This document shows positions 32,803 through 36,867 of a DNA stretch of 36,867 nucleotides, piece after piece. A model generated the notes under the pieces. That model made no database searches. It saw only the letters and a program-made list of their open reading frames with translations, and was not told where the DNA came from. The stretch comes from Saccharofermentans sp. (lineage in GTDB: Bacteria; Bacillota; Clostridia; Saccharofermentanales; Saccharofermentanaceae): contig JAIKWL010000072.1 in assembly GCA_024684815.1 (NCBI GenBank), forward strand, positions 1-36,867, written 5' to 3'. The position numbers and the translations under genes were made by a program. The first letter of the stretch is position 1. Every line of letters starts with the position of its first letter.

Positions 32803-34238
32803 TGAAGATCAGGAGAAACACTGCAGGATTTCTGAAAACGGCGGCAATATTTATTGCTTCTGTGCTGCTTATCTGTTCTGCTGCTGTTTTTGCTCTGCCG
32901 GGAAAGAACGTCTCGGCGGATGTAGGTCAGCCTGATGTCCCGATTCCTGCGCTCAGCGAGGTCCACTGTGCTTCTTATTGTGTATATGACAAGACTACAG
33001 GTTATATAGTTATCAGCATGAATCCCGATGACAGGATCTATCCGGCGTCAATGACCAAGATAATGACATGCATGCTGAGCCTTGAGTATCTTGATACATC
33101 TGCCAAGCTCACGGTCAGTGAAACGGCACTGAAAGATCTCGATGCGGATTCGTCACTAATGGGAGTCCTTGAGGGCGAGAAAGTTAAGGTAAGCGAACTG
33201 CTCTACGGTCTCATGCTCCCTTCGGGCAATGATGCGGCCAATGCACTGGGTGAAGGCTGTGTGGATGCTTTCTTTGAGAAATATCCCGCAGGCGGATCAG
33301 CGGTCAATGCTGACGGGGTGAACGCCCAGTACATTCTTGACAGGCTCAATGACAATCAGGAACATATCCTTTCTTCGCGCAAGCTCGATGCATTTGCTGT
33401 TCTTATGAATCTCCGTGCCGAGAAGCTCGGATGCAAGGGTACGCACTTCGTTAATGCCTGTGGTCTTCCTGATGACAATCACTACACCACGGCTTATGAC
33501 CTTGCGATAATTATGGCGGCCGCTTCCGAACTCGAGGATTTCAGGACTCTTATCAGTGCGCCTTCACATGTTTTCATTGCAACTAACAGACACAAGGCTG
33601 ATGCCTGGAGTTATGTTAAGAATTCCAATTACCTTTTATATGATCCCTGGCTTGCATCGAAAACAGCAAATGGCACGGATTCACATCTGTCAGCCGTTAT
33701 TGGAGGAAAGACCGGTACCACATCACAGGCAGGCAAGGGTCTTACGATCTACACTGTTAATGAGAACGGTCACGAGCTTATGATCTCAATCTGCGGGATC
33801 CCGCAGGAATATTATTTCTATACGACCATGTATCTGGCATCCGTCACGGCATACGGCAATCTCGCATGCTGGGAGAACGATCCTGTCACAAGGGTATACG
33901 GAACGACAGGTGATTATAAGTACGTTAATGCACCCAAATCAGAGCAGCCTCAATATGATCCTCTCATCGATCCGGGTGACATTCCGACGGGTTACGACCT
34001 GTCTCAGCCTACTCCGACACCTGAGCCTGAGATCCGGGAGGATCAGGGTGAAGAGGAGGTTATAGACACAAGCACTCCCCTTGAACTTTTCGTCCGGCAG
34101 AATCCCGTTATATCAGGTGTTATAGGCGGCTTCATGCTGCTCATCATCATTCTTAATATCGTCTTGTGGGTCCGCATCAACCGCATCAAGCATGCAGCTG
34201 AGATCAATGCCAAAAAGAAGAAAGGTAAAAGGAAATAA
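32802..34238 (+). CDS. D-alanyl-D-alanine carboxypeptidase (peptidase S11, DacA-like)
   Basis: The 478-residue low-molecular-weight penicillin-binding protein trims the terminal D-alanine of peptidoglycan stem peptides. It has a signal segment (about 8-33), the active-site SxxK at 83-86 (SMTK), SGN at 141-143 and KTG at 303-305. A proline- and acid-rich stretch (about 405-435) and a C-terminal membrane helix (about 443-465) followed by a basic tail anchor it, whereas many relatives use an amphipathic helix. An insertion of about 25 residues between SGN and the rest of the domain (around 160-190) is present. The ATG overlaps the gyrA stop, so it is in the gyrA transcript. Confidence 0.92.
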   Translation: MKIRRNTAGFLKTAAIFIASVLLICSAAVFALPGKNVSADVGQPDVPIPALSEVHCASYCVYDKTTGYIVISMNPDDRIYPASMTKIMTCMLSLEYLDTSAKLTVSETALKDLDADSSLMGVLEGEKVKVSELLYGLMLPSGNDAANALGEGCVDAFFEKYPAGGSAVNADGVNAQYILDRLNDNQEHILSSRKLDAFAVLMNLRAEKLGCKGTHFVNACGLPDDNHYTTAYDLAIIMAAASELEDFRTLISAPSHVFIATNRHKADAWSYVKNSNYLLYDPWLASKTANGTDSHLSAVIGGKTGTTSQAGKGLTIYTVNENGHELMISICGIPQEYYFYTTMYLASVTAYGNLACWENDPVTRVYGTTGDYKYVNAPKSEQPQYDPLIDPGDIPTGYDLSQPTPTPEPEIREDQGEEEVIDTSTPLELFVRQNPVISGVIGGFMLLIIILNIVLWVRINRIKHAAEINAKKKKGKRK

Positions 34239-34263
34239 TATTCCATAAGATAAGTAATACTAT

Positions 34264-34304
34264 ACACGGCTGTCCTGAGTTAACAGGGCGGCCGTTTTGT
34301 TTCC
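34264..34304 (+). terminator. Intrinsic terminator of the gyrA-carboxypeptidase operon
   Basis: ACGGCTGTCCTG (34266-34277) pairs with CAGGGCGGCCGT (34284-34295), 12 pairs with two G-U, 6-base loop, followed by TTTTGTTT. Confidence 0.9.
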
Positions 34305-34342
34305 GGAAAGAAAAATATCAAAAAAATGGTACAAAAGGGTGA

Positions 34343-34371
34343 TTTTCAATATGCACGGGGAAACAGATAAT
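34343..34371 (+). promoter_or_regulatory. Possible promoter of the wall-binding protein gene
   Basis: TTTTCA (34343-34348) and GATAAT (34366-34371) have a 17-base spacer. Both hexamers are imperfect. The predicted leader is about 40 bases and contains AGAAAGGAAA before the ATG. Confidence 0.4.
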
Positions 34372-34416
34372 TAAAAGACATGGTGATAACTTTATTGGCA
34401 GAAAGGAAATCAAAAT

Positions 34417-36519
34417 ATGGAAAAAGCAAAAAACGGAAAGAAGTTCCTTGCAGCTGTTCTTACAGTTCTGATGAGCATAGTTATATTCGGGAATCTGCCG
34501 CTTGCTGATTCAACTGTTTATGCCTCAATGCCGGAAATAAAGAATATCCGGATATCTTCAGAGGGGATCCTGAGCTGGGATGTCTTTTCCGGTGCAACAG
34601 AATATGATTGGTCTGTAGGTTCCGGAGGCGGCAATACAAAAGATACCCAGGTGGATCTTAAGCAGGCCTGTTTTAATTACGGGTTTGCCAGCGGAACGTA
34701 TGATGTCAAATTGTTCGCTAAAAAGAATGGTGAACAGATATCCATGATGTGGGAAGGATCATACAGTTACACTTCGGCAAACCCTCAGTTGGCAACACCT
34801 GTTAATCTTTCCTGGAATGGAAACATAGCAACGTGGGACGCAGTGCCTAATGCAGAGTGTTATGCCGTCAATTTAGGCGGTGACAGCAGTAAATTCTTCT
34901 ATGGAGTAAAAACAAACAGTTGTGACATGACTAAATGGCTCAAAGACGGAACCGGGGAGTACTCTTTCTATGTTTGGGCTATGGCAAAAGGATATCCGGA
35001 CAGCAAGATAAGTGATTGGAGCCCTGTTGCTACTTTGACCGTGACACGTCCGGAAATGAAGAATGTCCGTATATCAGATGAAGGAATACTCAGTTGGGAT
35101 GCGTTCGACGGAGCAGGTATGTACGACTGCAATGTGGGAGATAACTTTAACGGAAACACGGATAAAACAGAAATAGATATCAATGAATTCTGTAAAAGCG
35201 CCGGATATGCTCCCGGGACCTACGATGTTGAATTATGTGCCTATTCTGATTACGGATGGAATGGCGGATATCAGGTTTCTGCTGTCTGGAAGGGAACGTA
35301 TAATTATACTCCCAAATATGATGTTACCCTTGTATCAGGATATTATGATTCGGACAATAATCTGAAGATCGACCAGGAAGGGATCTGCGGAACCGTATCT
35401 TTGAGCAAGACAAGAGTTGAAAAGGGTGATGAAGTAACGGTTACTGTTAAACCAAACGATGATTACAAGCTGAAAAGTATAGCCTGGACAAACGATTATG
35501 CTATGCCGACAGATATAACATCAGCCCGTAAATTTACGGTAGGAGACGGTCAGCCTTACGTTTTTGTATATTTCCAGAAGGATGAGGGATTCCTGGCTTC
35601 ATTAAACTGCACTATTACAGAACCTGTAGCCGGAGCTCATCCTGATATGAACCCCGTATCCGGCGATCCGTCCAAATATGATGTTGAGATCGACTGCTGG
35701 TATATAGCCGGGACATCTACTCAACTGAAATCCACGGATGTATTCAGGGCAAATGTTACATATGCGGTCAGAGTAAGGTTTACGGCAAAATCCGGGTATC
35801 ATTTTGATTCCGCCGCATCGGAATTTACGGTAAACGGAAAGTGTAATGGAATGTATGCCTATAACGGTTCGGAAGCACAATTCAGAGCTACGGGAACAAA
35901 TCCCAAGGAAGGCTGGGAACAAAACGGAAATGACTGGCAGTACTTTGAATCTGGCAAAGCGGTTACAGGATGGAAGAAGATAAGCGGTTCCTGGTATTAC
36001 TTTGACAGTGAAGGAAAGATGCTCAAAGACTGGCAGCAGATCGAAGGTGTCTGGTACTACTTTGGCGGCAACGGTGTCATGAGGACAGGCTGGCAGCAGA
36101 TCGGTACTGCATGGTATTACTTTACCGGTTCCGGTGCAATGGTTACATCCTGGCAGCAGATCAGCGGTAAATGGTATTACTTCACAGGATCAGGTGCTAT
36201 GGTTACGGGCTGGCAGAAGATAGGTGAGGTATGGTATTACTTCGAGTCTTCAGGTGCTATGGTAACAGGATGGAAAGAGATAAACGGAGTTTATTATTTC
36301 TTTAAGACCAACGGTTCTATGGCATCGAATGAATACTGCGGCGGATACTGGCTTGATGCAAGCGGCGCATGGACATATAAGTACAAGGCCAGCTGGAAGC
36401 AGAATGCCACGGGCTGGTGGTACGGAGATGACTCCGGATGGTATGCAAAGGATCAGACGCTCAAGATAGATGAGAAGAACTACAACTTCAACGCGTCAGG
36501 TTACTGCACGAATCCGTAA
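34417..36519 (+). CDS. Secreted multidomain protein with Fn3-like modules and choline-binding-type wall repeats
   Basis: The 700-residue protein has a signal peptide (about 1-37). Three Fn3-like modules follow at about 38-125, 126-211 and 212-300; the first and third are clear duplicates (PEIKNIRISSEGILSWDVF versus PEMKNVRISDEGILSWDAF). Next come a beta-rich region (about 300-392, with SLSKTRVEKGDEVTVTVKP) and another unassigned domain (about 393-497). Residues 499-637 hold seven repeats of about 20 residues of the form GWQQIGxxWYYFxxxGAMVT, the cell-wall/choline-binding repeat, followed by an aromatic C-terminal segment. No catalytic domain is recognised, so an adhesin or scaffold role is possible. 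AAAGGAAA precedes the ATG. It is a single-gene unit between terminators. Confidence 0.9.
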   Translation: MEKAKNGKKFLAAVLTVLMSIVIFGNLPLADSTVYASMPEIKNIRISSEGILSWDVFSGATEYDWSVGSGGGNTKDTQVDLKQACFNYGFASGTYDVKLFAKKNGEQISMMWEGSYSYTSANPQLATPVNLSWNGNIATWDAVPNAECYAVNLGGDSSKFFYGVKTNSCDMTKWLKDGTGEYSFYVWAMAKGYPDSKISDWSPVATLTVTRPEMKNVRISDEGILSWDAFDGAGMYDCNVGDNFNGNTDKTEIDINEFCKSAGYAPGTYDVELCAYSDYGWNGGYQVSAVWKGTYNYTPKYDVTLVSGYYDSDNNLKIDQEGICGTVSLSKTRVEKGDEVTVTVKPNDDYKLKSIAWTNDYAMPTDITSARKFTVGDGQPYVFVYFQKDEGFLASLNCTITEPVAGAHPDMNPVSGDPSKYDVEIDCWYIAGTSTQLKSTDVFRANVTYAVRVRFTAKSGYHFDSAASEFTVNGKCNGMYAYNGSEAQFRATGTNPKEGWEQNGNDWQYFESGKAVTGWKKISGSWYYFDSEGKMLKDWQQIEGVWYYFGGNGVMRTGWQQIGTAWYYFTGSGAMVTSWQQISGKWYYFTGSGAMVTGWQKIGEVWYYFESSGAMVTGWKEINGVYYFFKTNGSMASNEYCGGYWLDASGAWTYKYKASWKQNATGWWYGDDSGWYAKDQTLKIDEKNYNFNASGYCTNP
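35911..36327 (+). repeat. Tandem 60-base coding repeats (wall-binding motifs)
   Basis: Seven units begin at 35911, 35968, 36028, 36088, 36148, 36208 and 36268; all but the first are exactly 60 bases, each encoding one W-x(n)-WYYF-type repeat. The units near 36088, 36148 and 36208 are closest in DNA sequence, suggesting recent duplication and possible variation in copy number. Confidence 0.9.
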
Positions 36520-36563
36520 GCAAAAATCTGTTGTTGATAATTAAAATAGATACTACTAAAATA

Positions 36564-36598
36564 TCGGCTGCTTCATGGAAATGTAGCAGCCTTTTTAC
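36564..36598 (+). terminator. Intrinsic terminator after the wall-binding protein gene
   Basis: GGCTGCT (36566-36572) pairs with AGCAGCC (36585-36591), with an inner CAT/ATG pairing, followed by TTTTT. Confidence 0.9.
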
Positions 36599-36658
36599 AG
36601 GCAGAAACGGGCTAATGACACCGGGTCTCAAATTTAGTCAAATAAAGGCTTTTAAGAC

Positions 36659-36723
36659 TTTTGAAAAAAATTCAAAAAAGTACGAAAAATGTTCTTGACT
36701 TATTCGACTCTGTGTTATATCCT
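36659..36723 (+). promoter_or_regulatory. Strong rRNA-type promoter with UP-like A-tract region
   Basis: TTGACT (36695-36700) is followed after 17 bases by TATCCT (36718-36723); TATATC (36716-36721) is an alternative -10 with a 15-base spacer. Upstream, 36659-36691 is a run of A-tracts in helical phase, as in UP elements of rRNA promoters. Confidence 0.7.
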
Positions 36724-36729
36724 TTACAA

Positions 36730-36867
36730 GCACTTTGACGGAGGCGCGTGATAAATGTGCGCGGAAATCAAAGGAAAAGCGCGGATCTTGAAAATTGAAT
36801 AGAATGCAAAACTTGAAGTAAAACGGACCTTTTTCAATTCTAAGAATTGAGTTTTTATTAAAGTAAT
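36730..36867 (+). other. Leader of a probable rRNA operon (16S gene begins beyond the window)
   Basis: The transcript contains GGATCTTGAAAATTGAATAG (36783-36802), resembling the boxA-like leader sequence that precedes 16S genes in Clostridia. Further on is a palindrome, TCAATTCT-A-AGAATTGA (36834-36850), then an AT-rich stretch at the window edge. The 16S start motif is not yet reached, so the assignment is inference. No other gene is seen in 36520-36867. Confidence 0.5.

Noticed and set aside
35911..36327. Regular 60-base repeats as a possible CRISPR array
   Set aside because: Units are contiguous, in frame and encode wall-binding motifs; there are no spacers.
36755..36802. Fifteen-codon ORF after GGAGG in the leader at the end of the window
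   Set aside because: It lies within the probable rRNA leader and overlaps the boxA-like sequence; short ORFs there are expected by chance.

Overview
The window looks like chromosomal DNA of a Clostridia-class Bacillota (low-to-mid GC). The evidence is GGAGG-type ribosome binding sites, sigma-A promoters (one a perfect consensus, TTGACA-17-TATAAT), a short YidC/SpoIIIJ-type insertase, Jag, a YesM/YesN-type two-component pair with a CUT1 sugar importer, and choline-binding-like cell-wall repeats. I cannot place it more finely. No phage, IS element, CRISPR array or tRNA gene was seen. The window ends in what looks like the leader of an rRNA operon.

Layout. (1) 1-2677: the end of rplR, then rpsE, rpmD, rplO and secY, closed by a terminator. 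The usual adk-map-infA continuation of the spc operon is absent. (2) 2751-7275: an alpha/beta-hydrolase-like gene (DUF2974), a minus-strand OmpR-type two-component operon with a good promoter and a phased direct repeat, and a divergent histidine phosphatase. (3) 7276-7585: an AT-rich convergent intergenic region with two GC hairpins. (4) 7586-10522, minus: a three-gene operon of VTC-type polyphosphate polymerase domain protein, DUF4956 membrane protein and a beta-helix-like carbohydrate-binding lipoprotein. (5) 10686-22903: a sugar-oligomer locus. A 990-residue carboxylesterase-GH43 fusion diverges from a YesM-like kinase and YesN-like regulator, followed by a lipoprotein binding protein, two permeases and a YesL-like protein with an extra C-terminal domain. 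The importer has no ATPase here. (6) 22900-29936: rpmH-rnpA-yidD-yidC-jag-mnmE-mnmG-rsmG. (7) 29996-34238: gyrA and a DacA-type carboxypeptidase as an operon. (8) 34417-36519: a secreted protein with three Fn3-like modules and seven 20-residue wall-binding repeats. (9) 36659-36867: an rRNA-type promoter and leader.

How the genes may work together. In region 5, the kinase/regulator pair probably senses an extracellular sugar signal and switches on the importer. The fused esterase-glycosidase has no signal peptide, so it would remove acyl groups and split glycosidic bonds of imported decorated oligosaccharides (probably xylan-like) in the cytoplasm. Region 4 links a predicted cytoplasmic polyphosphate-synthesis domain to a membrane protein and a surface lipoprotein; its purpose is not established. 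Regions 6 and 7 hold genes normally split around the replication origin, but dnaA, dnaN, recF, gyrB and a DnaA-box cluster are missing, so the ancestral origin neighbourhood has been rearranged.

The items most worth a second look are the VTC-DUF4956-lipoprotein operon, the esterase-GH43 fusion, the YesL-like fusion with its coupled 17-codon upstream ORF, the phased TTAAGA repeat upstream of the OmpR operon, and the rearranged spc and origin neighbourhoods.
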